Part shown: positions 42,725 through 52,487 of the stretch, piece by piece
Layout of the letters: the number at the start of each line of letters is the position of its first letter
Numbering within the stretch: position 1 is the stretch's first letter
DNA from: Miniphocaeibacter sp012841535
GTDB taxonomy: Bacteria; Bacillota; Clostridia; Tissierellales; Peptoniphilaceae
NCBI RefSeq assembly: GCF_049274025.1
Contig: NZ_JBASRV010000012.1
Strand: one strand, 5' to 3'
DNA length: 64,000 bases
Notes under the pieces: generated by a model
Database searches by the model: none
What the model saw: only the letters and a program-made list of their open reading frames with translations
Told to the model about the DNA's origin: nothing
Position numbers and translations under genes: made by a program

Positions 42725-43717
42725 TTATATTTGAACAAATCCAACTTTCCTATAGACTTTTCTTAGCGTTCTGCTAGCTAACCTTCTAGCTTTTTCTGCT
42801 CCATCTTTCATAACTTCTTCTAAATATGCCTTATCATTAATTAATCTATTATACTCTTGGTGAATTGGATTCATTTTTTCTGCAATTAATTCTCCTAAAT
42901 CAGCTTTAAATTTTGCATAGTTCTCGTTTTTATATCTATTTAAAATTTCATCAATAGATTCTTCAGAATAAGCACTATAAATGTTTATTAAATTTTTTAA
43001 TCCTTTTTGTTCGTCTGAATAATTGAATTCTCCAAGGGAATCAGTAACAGCTCTTTTTATTTTTCTTATAATAGCATCCTTGTTATCAAGCATTGATATA
43101 TAACTGTTAACATCTTCATCAGATTTAGACATTTTCAACTCTGGGTTCTTTAAACTATAAATTTTACCTGCTTCTTTTTGTATTAAATTATCAGGTACTT
43201 TGAAAGTATCACTATACTTACTATTAAATCTAATAGCTAAATCCCTAGCTAATTCTAAATGTTGTCTTTGGTCTTCACCAACTGGTACAAAATCAGTTTG
43301 ATATAACAAAATATCTGCTGCCATTAAAACAGGATAAGTAAACAGTGCAGAATTTAAATTTTCTTCTGCTTTACTTGCTTTATCTTTAAATTGAGTCATT
43401 CTACTTAATTGACCCATATAAGAAATTGAGTTTAATACCCAACATAACTCTGCATGGGCTGATACATGGGATTGTACAAATATAGTAGTTTTTTTAGGGT
43501 CTAATCCAGTTGCTAAATAAAGTGCTAGCACCTCATAAGTTCTTTTTCTTAAATCTTTTGGAATTTGAGGTACAGTAATTGAATGCATATCTACTATTGA
43601 ATAAATAGCATTATATTCATCTTGTAACTTAGAAAAATTTCTAATAGCTCCTAAATAATTACCAATAGTTAAATTTCCAGATGGTTGAACTCCACTAAAA
43701 ACAATTTTTTTATCCAT
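42725..43717 (-). CDS. trpS: Tryptophan-tRNA ligase
   Basis: A 330-residue class I synthetase. SGVQPSGNLTIGNYLG at residues 8-23 carries the HIGH-type TIGN, and KMSKS is at 195-199. The open frame runs 27 codons further upstream, but this reads through the T-box terminator; the ATG at 43717 has AGGAGG ahead. It is monocistronic: a T-box leader lies in front and the lysine promoter directly behind. No separate terminator was recognised after its stop. Confidence 0.97.
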   Translation of the reverse strand: MDKKIVFSGVQPSGNLTIGNYLGAIRNFSKLQDEYNAIYSIVDMHSITVPQIPKDLRKRTYEVLALYLATGLDPKKTTIFVQSHVSAHAELCWVLNSISYMGQLSRMTQFKDKASKAEENLNSALFTYPVLMAADILLYQTDFVPVGEDQRQHLELARDLAIRFNSKYSDTFKVPDNLIQKEAGKIYSLKNPELKMSKSDEDVNSYISMLDNKDAIIRKIKRAVTDSLGEFNYSDEQKGLKNLINIYSAYSEESIDEILNRYKNENYAKFKADLGELIAEKMNPIHQEYNRLINDKAYLEEVMKDGAEKARRLASRTLRKVYRKVGFVQI

Positions 43718-43739
43718 AATTCCTCCTAAAATAAAAAAT

Positions 43740-43930
43740 CGTCTTCTAATATTAGAAGACGAATAAATCCGCGGTACCACTTCAATTGCATTTGCCACTT
43801 AAAACTTTATAAAGTAAGTTAAACTTTTGAACTTTTGTCAAGCCCATTCATCAGTTCTCTCATATTGGACTTCCACCTTCTCCAACTCGCTATAAATCAA
43901 TTCCTGACTACTATTTTGACATTCAATATT
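43740..43930 (-). promoter_or_regulatory. T-box leader of trpS, specifier TGG (Trp)
   Basis: The antiterminator T-box GTGGTACCGCGG (minus, 43780-43769) precedes a perfect 22-base terminator hairpin (43740-43761) with T run. In stem I, GAA-TGG-GCTTG offers TGG at 43844-43846, the tryptophan codon, as specifier. Uncharged tRNA-Trp should therefore promote trpS transcription. The 5' end is approximate. Confidence 0.93.
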
Positions 43931-43961
43931 TATAATAATTGCTACATAATTAAAATAAAAA

Positions 43962-43977
43962 GCCCGTTTAATCGGGC
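43962..43977 (-). terminator. Terminator of rnpB
   Basis: A GC-rich hairpin, GCCCG-loop-CGGGC, followed on the minus strand by five T, directly after the RNase P RNA. Confidence 0.85.
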
Positions 43978-43979
43978 AA

Positions 43980-44303
43980 GTGACCAGAAAATAAGCCGTG
44001 TTCTGTTTTAGATAATCATCTGTCTAGACTAAATGTTACCAAATAGTTCAAGCGATCTACCTTAGGAGTGACGAGCAGCCACATAAATTCCTATTTGATC
44101 TTGCACTGAATGGGGTTTACATAGCCATATAGTCACCTATATGCTGGTAAGCTCTTACCTCACCTTTCCACCCTTACCAAAAATTGGCGGTATCTCTCTG
44201 TTGCACTTTCCTTAGGGTCGCCCCCACTGGACGTTATCCAGCATTCTGCTCTGTAGTGCACGGACTTTCCTCGTATTAACGCGATTATCTTTTCTACTCA
44301 CAA
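43980..44303 (-). ncRNA. rnpB: RNase P RNA, bacterial type A
   Basis: Read on the minus strand the conserved blocks appear in the right order: GAGGAAAGTCCG near the 5' end, GTGGGGGCGACCCTAAGGAA, GGTAAGGGTGGAAAGGTG, AGAGCTTACCAGC, AAGGTAGATCGCTTGA and ACAGAACACGGCTTA at the 3' end. The AGAAAAG and CTTATTTTCT ends can pair as P1. The order and the P6-P18-type elements point to type A rather than the Bacillus type B. It is the catalytic RNA of tRNA 5' maturation. The ends are estimated to within a few bases. Confidence 0.95.
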
Positions 44304-44307
44304 AATA

Positions 44308-44313
44308 ATTATA
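44308..44313 (-). promoter_or_regulatory. -10 element of the rnpB promoter
   Basis: An extended -10, TGGTATAAT, ends here on the minus strand just outside the RNase P RNA; the -35 would lie inside the end of the nif3-like gene and is weak. This allows rnpB to be expressed separately from the rpoD operon. Confidence 0.6.
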
Positions 44314-44320
44314 CCATATT

Positions 44321-45100
44321 TTATAATATTTTTCTCTTAGATTTATCATAATAAAATTTTTCTATTTTTATATTTAACTTCTCTTTAAAAATATTATATA
44401 GTTCTTCTAAAATGAATTTTTCTGAAATATAGTGACCTAAATCCACTAATAATAATCCGTTGTCAATTGCAAATTCAGCATTATGGTATTTAATATCACT
44501 AGTAATTAATAAATCTAATTTTAATTTTAATGCTTCCTTTATTTCAGAAGCTCCTGAGCCACCAATAAAGCCTATTTTATTAATATTCTTATTAAAATCA
44601 CCGTATATTAATATATTATCCTCTAGAATTCTATTCTTTAATAATTTTAAAAATTCTTCTCCATTTATAGAAGAAATAGTTCCAAATCTGCCTAAACCTA
44701 TTTTTTCATTAAAATCCTTAGGTACTATTGGTTTTGTATTTTCTAAATCAAATAAATTTGCTAGAGCATCACTAACTCCACCAGTTATATAATCTAAATT
44801 AGTGTGGCTGCTATATACAGAAACATTGTTCTTTATAGCCATTTCAATAGCTTTACCAAAATTAGTATTAAATTCTATTGACTTAATTGGACTAAAGAAA
44901 GTTGGATGATGAGTAAAAATTAAATTACATGAATTTTTTACAGCATACTCCACTACATTAATACTAAAATCCAAAGATAGTACTATACCATTTAAATCAT
45001 TTTCTGTATTTCCAAATTGAAGTCCTGAATTATCCCATTCATCTTGGATATTTAAAGGAACTATTTCTTCATATTCTTTGATGAACTCTTTAATCTTCAA
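44321..45100 (-). CDS. Nif3-like dinuclear metal centre protein (YqfO family)
   Basis: A 259-residue member of the NIF3/DUF34 family, hexameric proteins with a two-metal site. NLIFTHHPTFFS gives the histidine pair and HTNLDYITGGVSDALA another conserved stretch; LLVDLGHYISEKF is the C-terminal metal-binding motif. A role as GTP cyclohydrolase-like or metal-handling enzyme has been suggested, none is settled. The start is TTG at 45100 after GAGGGG, overlapping trmK by 11 bases; the pair is conserved after rpoD in Firmicutes. Confidence 0.93.
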   Translation of the reverse strand: MKIKEFIKEYEEIVPLNIQDEWDNSGLQFGNTENDLNGIVLSLDFSINVVEYAVKNSCNLIFTHHPTFFSPIKSIEFNTNFGKAIEMAIKNNVSVYSSHTNLDYITGGVSDALANLFDLENTKPIVPKDFNEKIGLGRFGTISSINGEEFLKLLKNRILEDNILIYGDFNKNINKIGFIGGSGASEIKEALKLKLDLLITSDIKYHNAEFAIDNGLLLVDLGHYISEKFILEELYNIFKEKLNIKIEKFYYDKSKRKIL

Positions 45101-45782
45101 TTAAACCCCTCACTTTAGAGTAATACAATATCTCCTCTTCTAATTCTGTAATCCTATCTTTTAAATTAGGATTTTTTATTTCTTTCAAATCTTCAATTAA
45201 ATTACTATTAATTTTTATTAATCTGTTTAATTGCTCATATAATGATTTCGATTTTTTTTCTATTAATAATTTGCCAAATTCATATTCATATTTGTTCTCA
45301 TACTTCTCTAATCCAACTTCTGTCTTAATAATTTGATAATATTTGTCATTTTCAAATAAGTCATCTTCTTCTATAATTTTAAAACCATTTTCATGTAAAA
45401 ATTTCCTAAGTTCATAAAGACTGTTATTAGCTTGTAATATTAAATTGTTAGCTGATTTAGCTATAGTTAAATCTTTTTTTAATATATCGGTAATTAACAG
45501 TCCACCCATGCCAGAAATAACTATGGTATCCATTTCAAAAGGTTTATATTTACCTAGTCCATCAGAAACTCTTGTTTCAATATTATCTAATAAATAACTA
45601 TTATTTAATTTTTCTATTAGTTTGTATAAGGATTTCTCACTTATATCTGAAGCTATAATCTTTTTAGCAATATTTTTTTCAGATAAAAATATAGGTATTA
45701 ACCCATGGTCAGTACCTATATCTGCTACTATAGAATTATTCTCAATCATATTAATAATCTTAATCAATCTATATTGTTGCAT
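45090..45782 (-). CDS. trmK: tRNA (adenine-22-N1)-methyltransferase TrmK
   Basis: A 230-residue SAM-dependent methyltransferase that makes m1A22 in tRNA. SIVADIGTDHGLIPIFL is the SAM-binding motif I and TIVISGMGGLLITDIL the conserved post-I motif; a coiled-coil-like C-terminal domain follows. It sits 3 bases after rpoD and overlaps the nif3-like gene, its usual partner. Confidence 0.95.
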   Translation of the reverse strand: MQQYRLIKIINMIENNSIVADIGTDHGLIPIFLSEKNIAKKIIASDISEKSLYKLIEKLNNSYLLDNIETRVSDGLGKYKPFEMDTIVISGMGGLLITDILKKDLTIAKSANNLILQANNSLYELRKFLHENGFKIIEEDDLFENDKYYQIIKTEVGLEKYENKYEYEFGKLLIEKKSKSLYEQLNRLIKINSNLIEDLKEIKNPNLKDRITELEEEILYYSKVRGLIED

Positions 45783-45785
45783 TTT

Positions 45786-46973
45786 TTACTCCAAGAAATC
45801 TTTAAGTTTTTGACTTCTACTAGGGTGTTTCAGTTTTCTTAAAGCTTTTGCTTCTATTTGTCGAATTCTTTCTCTTGTTACGTTAAATTCTTTACCAACT
45901 TCTTCTAAAGTTCTAGGTGTTCCATCTGTTAATCCAAATCTTAACTCTAAAACTTTTCTCTCTCTATCGTTTAAGGTTCCTAAAATTTCGTTTAACTGTT
46001 CTCTTAACATTGTGAAATTAGCTGCTTCGTCAGGTGCAATTGCAGTTTCATCTTCAATGAAATCTCCTAAATGACTGTCTTCTTCTTCTCCTATTGGAGT
46101 TTCAAGTGATACGGGTTCTTGAGCAATCTTCCTTACTTCTCTTACTTTCTCTACCTCTATTCCCATTTCCTTAGCTATTTCTTCATTTGTAGGGTCTCTT
46201 CCTAGTTCTTGAATTAATTGTCTCTCAATTCTTACTAATTTATTAATTGTTTCAACCATATGAACAGGTATTCTTATTGTTCTAGCCTGGTCTGCAATAG
46301 CTCTTGTTATTGCTTGACGAATCCACCATGTAGCATATGTAGAAAATTTAAATCCTCTTTTATAATCGAATTTCTCCACTGCTTTCATTAAGCCTAGATT
46401 TCCCTCTTGAATTAAATCTAGAAATTGCATACCACGTCCTACATACCTTTTTGCTATACTTACAACTAATCGTAGGTTTGTTTCAGCTAATCGCTTTTTA
46501 GCATAATTATCTCCTGCTTCCATTCTCTTAGCTAAATCAACTTCTTCTTCTGCTGTTAATAAAGGTATTTTACCAATTTCTTTTAAATACATCTTTACAG
46601 GATCATCTACATTTAACCCCTTAATGTTTGATAAATCATCAACTTTAATTTCAACTTCTTCTGCAGGTTCATCTTTATCATCATCGTCATCTGTATCTTC
46701 TTTTAAATCATCATCGTCATCTAGGGTTTCTTTTTCAATATGATCTCTATCTTTAACTAATTCTATATTTTCTTCTATTAGTTTCTTTTCAATATCTTCA
46801 ATATTTTCTTCTGATAATTCAGAATAAGATTCAACAGCTTTAAATTGTTCTTCTGTAATCAAACCATCATTATCTGAAGCTACACTAATTAATTCCTCAA
46901 TTATATCTTTTTTAATTTCATCTATTTCTATGCTTATTTCATCAAAATCTTTAATTGAATTATTCTCACTCAT
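45786..46973 (-). CDS. rpoD: RNA polymerase primary sigma factor (RpoD/SigA)
   Basis: A 395-residue sigma-70 of the housekeeping group. It has a divergent, very acidic N-terminal region (a run of aspartates around residues 85-110), region 1.2 with DDPVKMYLKEIGKIPLLTAE, region 2 with FDYKRGFKFSTYATWWIRQA, and region 4 with LEEVGKEFNVTRERIRQIEA. The -10 and -35 hexamers found in the window agree with a standard SigA. It is third in the operon dgt-dnaG-rpoD. Confidence 0.98.
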   Translation of the reverse strand: MSENNSIKDFDEISIEIDEIKKDIIEELISVASDNDGLITEEQFKAVESYSELSEENIEDIEKKLIEENIELVKDRDHIEKETLDDDDDLKEDTDDDDDKDEPAEEVEIKVDDLSNIKGLNVDDPVKMYLKEIGKIPLLTAEEEVDLAKRMEAGDNYAKKRLAETNLRLVVSIAKRYVGRGMQFLDLIQEGNLGLMKAVEKFDYKRGFKFSTYATWWIRQAITRAIADQARTIRIPVHMVETINKLVRIERQLIQELGRDPTNEEIAKEMGIEVEKVREVRKIAQEPVSLETPIGEEEDSHLGDFIEDETAIAPDEAANFTMLREQLNEILGTLNDRERKVLELRFGLTDGTPRTLEEVGKEFNVTRERIRQIEAKALRKLKHPSRSQKLKDFLE

Positions 46974-46988
46974 GATGAAACCTCCTGA

Positions 46989-48770
46989 CTAAGTCATCTT
47001 TTTTATATCTATATCTAGTTTAAATATATCCATTGCTAGCTTATTATAAACATTTTTTAATTCATCCGTTAATTTATCATAATCTTCCAATAAAATAAAT
47101 TGAGCTTTTAAAATATCTCTTTCTATTATTAATTTATTTTTTTCCATACTTTTAATATAATTTTTTGCATTGTCCTCATTTAAATAGTAATTGTAATCTT
47201 TAACTTTAAAAACTGCATCAAAAATTAATTTAGTATTTTTTTCTAAATTCAAATTATTAATTTGATTTTTAATTGACTCTTCTGAACTATAATCTATTTT
47301 TTCAATTATATTTAAGGCTTTTGTCCAAAACTCAGTTTTTTCATTTAAAAAATTTGAAACTTCTATTATATCTTTTGAAATATTAGGATTAAAAATAATA
47401 TAGCGTAATGACTCTAATAAAAGCTTCTTATAGCCATCATTAGATTTATTATTTATAACTTCTTTTTTAGTCCTAATATCCTTTACTTTAGTATTTAAAT
47501 AATTATCTATTTCATATTGTAAATTATCTTTATCAATTGACAAATCATCTGAAAACCTATTAATATATTCATCTCTAACTAATTTACTTTCTATTTCCGC
47601 TAGTAATTCAGTTAATTTCTTTAAAAAAACGACCTTTTGATCTATATCGTTTAAATCATATTCATCTATTAAATTGTTATATTTGTACAAAATAGGATTT
47701 AGAGAATTTTCTAATAATTGATTAAATGAATCTCTTCCATATTTTTTTAGATAATCATCTGGATCTAAGCCGTCTGGTATCTTTACAATATTAGGTGATA
47801 CATTAATATTTCTAAAAATTTCTAAAGCTCTTTCTGCTGCATTTATGCCTGCTTCATCGCCATCATAACAAATATATACGTTCTTAGTATATCTTGATAT
47901 TAATTTTGCCTGTTCTATTGTTAAAGAAGTCCCTAAACTTGCCACGCTATAATCTATTCCATAATTTGATAAAGAAATTACATCCATGTAACCTTCAACT
48001 AAAATAACTTTATTCTCTTTAGAGGCATTTCTTAAATTCATTACACCATAAACATTATTACTTTTATGGTAAACTAAACTTTCTGGGGAATTAATATATT
48101 TCGCCCTATCATTAGATAAGGTTCTCCCCCCAAAACCTATTATATTCTTTCTTGAATCTATAATTGGAAATATTAATCGATTTCTATAAGCATCATAAAG
48201 AGAATTATTTTTTCTTGACTTTTTAACTAATCCTAATTCTAGTAGATCTTCTATTTTATAACCCTTTTTTACCATATAATTTAATAGATCTTGAAAATTA
48301 TCAGTTGCATAACCTATCATGAATTTATTTATTAATTCTTTTTTTAATCCTCTTTCTGCAATATATTTTTTTGGTTCTTGATTTGTTAGAAGATTATGAA
48401 AGAAAAAAAGTTTTGCTTCATTATTTATAGCAAACAATTTTTTTCTATGCTCGTATAATTCCTTATCAACCTTTCCAGTTTCTATAAAAATACCTAATTT
48501 GTCTGCTAAAAACTGTATAGCTTCAGGATATGATAAATTTTCCTTTTTCATAATAAAAGAAATGGTGTCCCCACCTTCACCACAACCAAAACAATGAAAT
48601 ATTCCTTTTTGACTAGATACTGTAAATGAAGGTGTTTTTTCATTATGAAAAGGACATAGTCCAATATAATTATTGCCAGATTGTTTTAAATCAACATATT
48701 CTGAAATAATATTAACTATATCCAATTGATCTTTTATTTCTTCGATTTTATCTTCCGGAATATATGCCAA
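46989..48770 (-). CDS. dnaG: DNA primase DnaG
   Basis: A 593-residue primase. The zinc-binding CHC2 domain has C39, H42, C60 and C63, the RNA polymerase-like core follows, and the TOPRIM motif is VILVEGYMDVISLSNYG with the later CYDGDEAGINAA. The C-terminal helicase-binding domain is helical and diverged, as usual. The start is TTG at 48770 with GGAGG 6 bases ahead. It lies 15 bases before rpoD. Confidence 0.97.
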   Translation of the reverse strand: MAYIPEDKIEEIKDQLDIVNIISEYVDLKQSGNNYIGLCPFHNEKTPSFTVSSQKGIFHCFGCGEGGDTISFIMKKENLSYPEAIQFLADKLGIFIETGKVDKELYEHRKKLFAINNEAKLFFFHNLLTNQEPKKYIAERGLKKELINKFMIGYATDNFQDLLNYMVKKGYKIEDLLELGLVKKSRKNNSLYDAYRNRLIFPIIDSRKNIIGFGGRTLSNDRAKYINSPESLVYHKSNNVYGVMNLRNASKENKVILVEGYMDVISLSNYGIDYSVASLGTSLTIEQAKLISRYTKNVYICYDGDEAGINAAERALEIFRNINVSPNIVKIPDGLDPDDYLKKYGRDSFNQLLENSLNPILYKYNNLIDEYDLNDIDQKVVFLKKLTELLAEIESKLVRDEYINRFSDDLSIDKDNLQYEIDNYLNTKVKDIRTKKEVINNKSNDGYKKLLLESLRYIIFNPNISKDIIEVSNFLNEKTEFWTKALNIIEKIDYSSEESIKNQINNLNLEKNTKLIFDAVFKVKDYNYYLNEDNAKNYIKSMEKNKLIIERDILKAQFILLEDYDKLTDELKNVYNKLAMDIFKLDIDIKKMT

Positions 48771-48780
48771 TATTTACCTC

Positions 48781-49803
48781 CTAAATTGTCCACTGTTTAG
48801 GTACAAATAAATCCATATATTTATGAATTGCAAAAGTGTCCGTCATTCCTGCTATATAATCTGTAATTATTTCATCTTTAGAAGAATTTTTTAAAATTTC
48901 ATTATTTTTATAAAAATCTACATGAGCTTTTGGAAGCTTATTAAAATATTTTTTATAATAGCTATAAAGATTCTCAATTATTCCTTTAGCTTTAACCTCG
49001 TCATTTTTAACTTTTGGATTATAATAAACCCGCTCAAACATAAATTTCCTTAATTCATTCATCATTTTAGCCTTATTACTGGACATTTCTATATTGTTTT
49101 TTAAATAACTATTCTTAATAACATCATTTACTAAAGTATTAATTCTAATACTAGAAGAGGTACCAAGGGATTTTGAAATATCCTTTGGTATATCAGTTTC
49201 GCTTAAAATTCCTGCTCTAATAGAATCATCAATATCATGATTAATATATGCAATTCTATCTGCAAATTTAATAATCTTTCCCTCCATAGTTTTAGCTATG
49301 TTATTTCCTGTATGATTTGCAATTCCATCTAATACTTCTTCTGTTAGATTTAAACCAGATCTTTCTTTAGAGTTTTCTAATAAATCCACTACTCTTACAG
49401 AATGTAGGTAGTGTTTAAATCCAAAAGGATTTAATTCATTTAATACTTCCTCTCCCATATGTCCAAAAGGAGTATGCCCTAAGTCATGACCTAAAGCTAT
49501 AGCCTCTGTTAAATCTTCATTTAATCTTAAAGCTCTAGCTATAGTTCTGGCTATTTGAGCTACTTCTAATGTATGTGTTAATCTTGTTCTATAATGATCT
49601 TTTTCAGGAGAAATATAAACTTGAGTTTTATGTTTTAACCTTCTGAATGATTTTGAATGAATAATTCTATCTCTATCTCTTTGATATGAAGTCCTTAAAA
49701 AATCTTGTTCCTCAAATCTTTTTCTAGTTGCAAATTTACTTTTTGCTGCAAATTCACTTAAAAACCTATCTTCAAAATTTTCTTGATCTTTTCTGCTATA
49801 CAT
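48781..49803 (-). CDS. dgt: Deoxyguanosinetriphosphate triphosphohydrolase-like protein
   Basis: A 340-residue HD-domain hydrolase of the dGTPase type. DHYRTRLTHTLEVAQIAR holds the first histidine, and ALGHDLGHTPFGHMGEE the HD pair; the arginine-rich HSKSFRRLKHKTQV precedes them. It presumably degrades dNTPs to nucleosides and triphosphate. Genes of this family often come before dnaG and rpoD in Clostridia, as here with a 10-base gap. It leads the operon. Confidence 0.94.
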   Translation of the reverse strand: MYSRKDQENFEDRFLSEFAAKSKFATRKRFEEQDFLRTSYQRDRDRIIHSKSFRRLKHKTQVYISPEKDHYRTRLTHTLEVAQIARTIARALRLNEDLTEAIALGHDLGHTPFGHMGEEVLNELNPFGFKHYLHSVRVVDLLENSKERSGLNLTEEVLDGIANHTGNNIAKTMEGKIIKFADRIAYINHDIDDSIRAGILSETDIPKDISKSLGTSSSIRINTLVNDVIKNSYLKNNIEMSSNKAKMMNELRKFMFERVYYNPKVKNDEVKAKGIIENLYSYYKKYFNKLPKAHVDFYKNNEILKNSSKDEIITDYIAGMTDTFAIHKYMDLFVPKQWTI

Positions 49804-49842
49804 AGAATACCTTTCTGAGACAAATAATAAAAAGAGAGTATC

Positions 49843-49873
49843 AAATAAAAAAGATAGAGACCACTCTACCTTT
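49843..49873 (-). terminator. Terminator after the ispH-S1 gene
   Basis: An 8-bp stem (AGATAGAG with CTCTACCT, one wobble pair) with a 4-base loop, followed by six T on the minus strand. It divides the long xseA-ispH operon from dgt. Confidence 0.75.
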
Positions 49874-49884
49874 ATTTATTAATT

Positions 49885-51912
49885 TTATTCTTCAGTATTT
49901 TTGTTTAATTCTGCATCTAAAATTTCACCTAAATTATGTTCTAACTCCTGATTTTCATATTCAGGTATTTTTTCTTCTTTAGGTTTTGAAACTTTTTTTG
50001 GTGCAGGTTTTTCTGGCATTTCTGGTTTTTCTAAAGTTTCTTTTATACTTAATGCAATTCTTTTAGTTTCTGGATTAATATCTAGTATTTTTACTTGAAT
50101 CTTATCTCCAATATTTAATTCATCTGAAGGTTTTTCAACATGTTCATAGCTTATTTGTGATACATGTACTAATCCTTCAACTCCTTCTTCAAGACGTACA
50201 AATGCTCCAAAATCTAATAGATTAACAACTTCACCTGTTACAATATCCCCAACATTATTATTTTCCATAAATAATTCAAATGGTTTTTTAGTAAGTTGTT
50301 TTAATCCTAATGATATTCTGTTCTTTTCCTTGTTTGCTCTAAGTACCTTAACTTCGATTTCATCACCAACTGTTAATACATCTGAAGGATGTTTTATTCT
50401 TCTCCATGAAATATCAGAAATATGAATTAATCCATCAATTCCACCAACATCAACAAAAGCACCAAAATCTGTTAATCTTTCAACTTTACCAGGAAGTATT
50501 TTATCTACTTCGATATTTTCCCAAGCTTTGTCAATTCTTTCTTTTTCGGCAGCTTCTTCTATTTGTCTTCTCGATAAAACTAATCTTCTTTTCTTTTCGT
50601 CTATACTTATAATTTTACATTCTAATGTTTGACCAACATATGGTGATAAATCTTTTACATAAGAAGTAGTAATCTGAGAACCAGGAATAAAAGCATTGAT
50701 ACCAAGTATAGAAGCTAACAAACCACCTTTAACTTCCTTAATAACTTCAGCATTTACTGTTTCGTCATTTTCATAAATTTCTACGAGTTTTTTCCAGTTT
50801 TTCAAGCCCTCAACTCTTCTCGTAGATAAAACTACGTTTCCTTCACCATCGTCAAGTTTAATAACGTAAACTTCTATTTCTTGACCCTCTGTGAAAAGAT
50901 CTTTAGGTTTTTTGTCTGGATCAGTTGATAATTCATCTAATTTAATTATCCCATCTGAACTATAACCAATATTTACCATAACTTCATTATCAGTAACATA
51001 AATAACACTACCTTTAACTACATCTTTAGGGTATATCTTAGTTATACTTCCTTCTACTTGCTCCATAAACTCGTCTTTGCTGTAATTATCCATTACTTGA
51101 ACAACCTCCTCAATTATCCATTCAGGTGTAGACGCACCTGCGGTAATCCCTATTTTTTTATATTTCAATACTTCTTGTAAAGATAAATCATTTATTGTCT
51201 CAATTCTAAATGAATTTTTACAATGCTTCTTGGACAATTCATAGAGTTTGTTAGTATTTGAACTCGTTTTTCCTCCAATAACAATCATTGCTTCCATTTG
51301 TTTTGCTAATTCAACTGCTGACTGTTGTCTTAATTTTGTAGCATTGCATATTGTATTTTTTATCACTACATTAGTATTACTTCTATTTATTATATCAGAT
51401 AGTTTCAAAAATTTCTCTATTAAATTAGTAGTTTGAGAGATAATATATAAATTTTTTTTATTTTTTAACTTTTCTGCCTCTTCAACACTATTTATTATAA
51501 TAGCTTCACTTGAAATTTGACCACACATTGCAATAATCTCCGGATGATTCCTATCACCAATTATTACAATAGTATATCCTTCTGATTCTGCTTTTTGTAT
51601 TTTTTTATAGATAGATAACAAAATCGGACAAGTTGCATCTATAAGATTATATCCTAGACTTTTAATTTCTTTCTTTTTCTTTAAAGTCTCACCATGACTT
51701 CTAATTATTAAATTTTCTTTATCTTCTACTTGTTTTACATCTTGTAAAACATTAAGACCTTTTTTCTCTAATCTTTCTACTTCTTGTTTGTTGTGTATTA
51801 ATAATCCTAAAGAATTTGTTTTTACTAAACTATTTAAAGCTTCCTCTGTTATATCTATAGCTCTTTTTACTCCAAAACAAAATCCTGCATTTTCTGCAAT
51901 ATATATTTCCAT
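49885..51912 (-). CDS. ispH: IspH fused to ribosomal protein S1 domains
   Basis: A 675-residue two-part protein. Residues 1-280 are IspH (HMBPP reductase, last step of the MEP isoprenoid pathway): the 4Fe-4S ligands C12, C95 and C189 and the substrate-binding H40, H73 and H123 are all there. Residues 295-640 have four S1 RNA-binding repeats, the last two most typical (LTDFGAFVDVGGIDGLIHIS and LLDFGAFVRLEEGVEGLVHV). An acidic tail follows. This fusion is common in Clostridia; whether the S1 part works on the ribosome is not settled. It lies 2 bases after plsC. Confidence 0.96.
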   Translation of the reverse strand: MEIYIAENAGFCFGVKRAIDITEEALNSLVKTNSLGLLIHNKQEVERLEKKGLNVLQDVKQVEDKENLIIRSHGETLKKKKEIKSLGYNLIDATCPILLSIYKKIQKAESEGYTIVIIGDRNHPEIIAMCGQISSEAIIINSVEEAEKLKNKKNLYIISQTTNLIEKFLKLSDIINRSNTNVVIKNTICNATKLRQQSAVELAKQMEAMIVIGGKTSSNTNKLYELSKKHCKNSFRIETINDLSLQEVLKYKKIGITAGASTPEWIIEEVVQVMDNYSKDEFMEQVEGSITKIYPKDVVKGSVIYVTDNEVMVNIGYSSDGIIKLDELSTDPDKKPKDLFTEGQEIEVYVIKLDDGEGNVVLSTRRVEGLKNWKKLVEIYENDETVNAEVIKEVKGGLLASILGINAFIPGSQITTSYVKDLSPYVGQTLECKIISIDEKKRRLVLSRRQIEEAAEKERIDKAWENIEVDKILPGKVERLTDFGAFVDVGGIDGLIHISDISWRRIKHPSDVLTVGDEIEVKVLRANKEKNRISLGLKQLTKKPFELFMENNNVGDIVTGEVVNLLDFGAFVRLEEGVEGLVHVSQISYEHVEKPSDELNIGDKIQVKILDINPETKRIALSIKETLEKPEMPEKPAPKKVSKPKEEKIPEYENQELEHNLGEILDAELNKNTEE

Positions 51913-51914
51913 AA

Positions 51915-52487
51915 TTACTCCGATAAATCATATATTTCATTATAAGCTGCCAAGGTAATAGTTCTGTTCTTTTCCTCTTTTGGTATTTCTGAAAAAGTAT
52001 CTATTTTTACTACAGGCTTATAACTTACTTTTACCTTTCTAAATAATTTATAATTTGTCTCTATATGAACTGGTAAAATATCTGCATTGGCTCTATTAGC
52101 CATCATGCCTATACCATCTTTTACATTATTTGTATCTATTGTCTTTACTCTTGTTCCTTCTGGAAAAATCCCTAAAACCTTATCTTCCTTTAATATTTTT
52201 AAAGATTGTTTTATACTTTTTAAATCAGCTTTTTTCCTATCAACTGGAAATGCTCCAACTTTATAAAACAGTTTACCTACTATGGGAATTTCAAATAATT
52301 CTTTTTTTGCCATAAAATGAATTTGTCTATTATAGGTTATGGCCAGAATTAATGGATCTAATAGACTAATATGGTTTGAACAAATAATAAGTTTCCCATT
52401 TGTATTCATATTTTCTTTTCCATGAATTTCAATTCTAAATATAATTCTTAATAATACCCACAAAATATTTCTAAAAAACCAATACAT
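51915..52487 (-). CDS. plsC: 1-acyl-sn-glycerol-3-phosphate acyltransferase PlsC
   Basis: A 190-residue membrane-associated acyltransferase that makes phosphatidic acid from lysophosphatidic acid. The catalytic H-x4-D is in CSNHISLLDPLIL, and the substrate-binding FPEGTRVK follows near residue 110; a hydrophobic segment opens the protein. It overlaps cmk by one base (TAATG). Confidence 0.94.
   Translation of the reverse strand: MYWFFRNILWVLLRIIFRIEIHGKENMNTNGKLIICSNHISLLDPLILAITYNRQIHFMAKKELFEIPIVGKLFYKVGAFPVDRKKADLKSIKQSLKILKEDKVLGIFPEGTRVKTIDTNNVKDGIGMMANRANADILPVHIETNYKLFRKVKVSYKPVVKIDTFSEIPKEEKNRTITLAAYNEIYDLSE

Noticed and set aside
43718..43798. A 27-codon N-terminal extension of trpS
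   Set aside because: It encodes the T-box terminator hairpin read as protein; the ATG at 43717 has the ribosome binding site.
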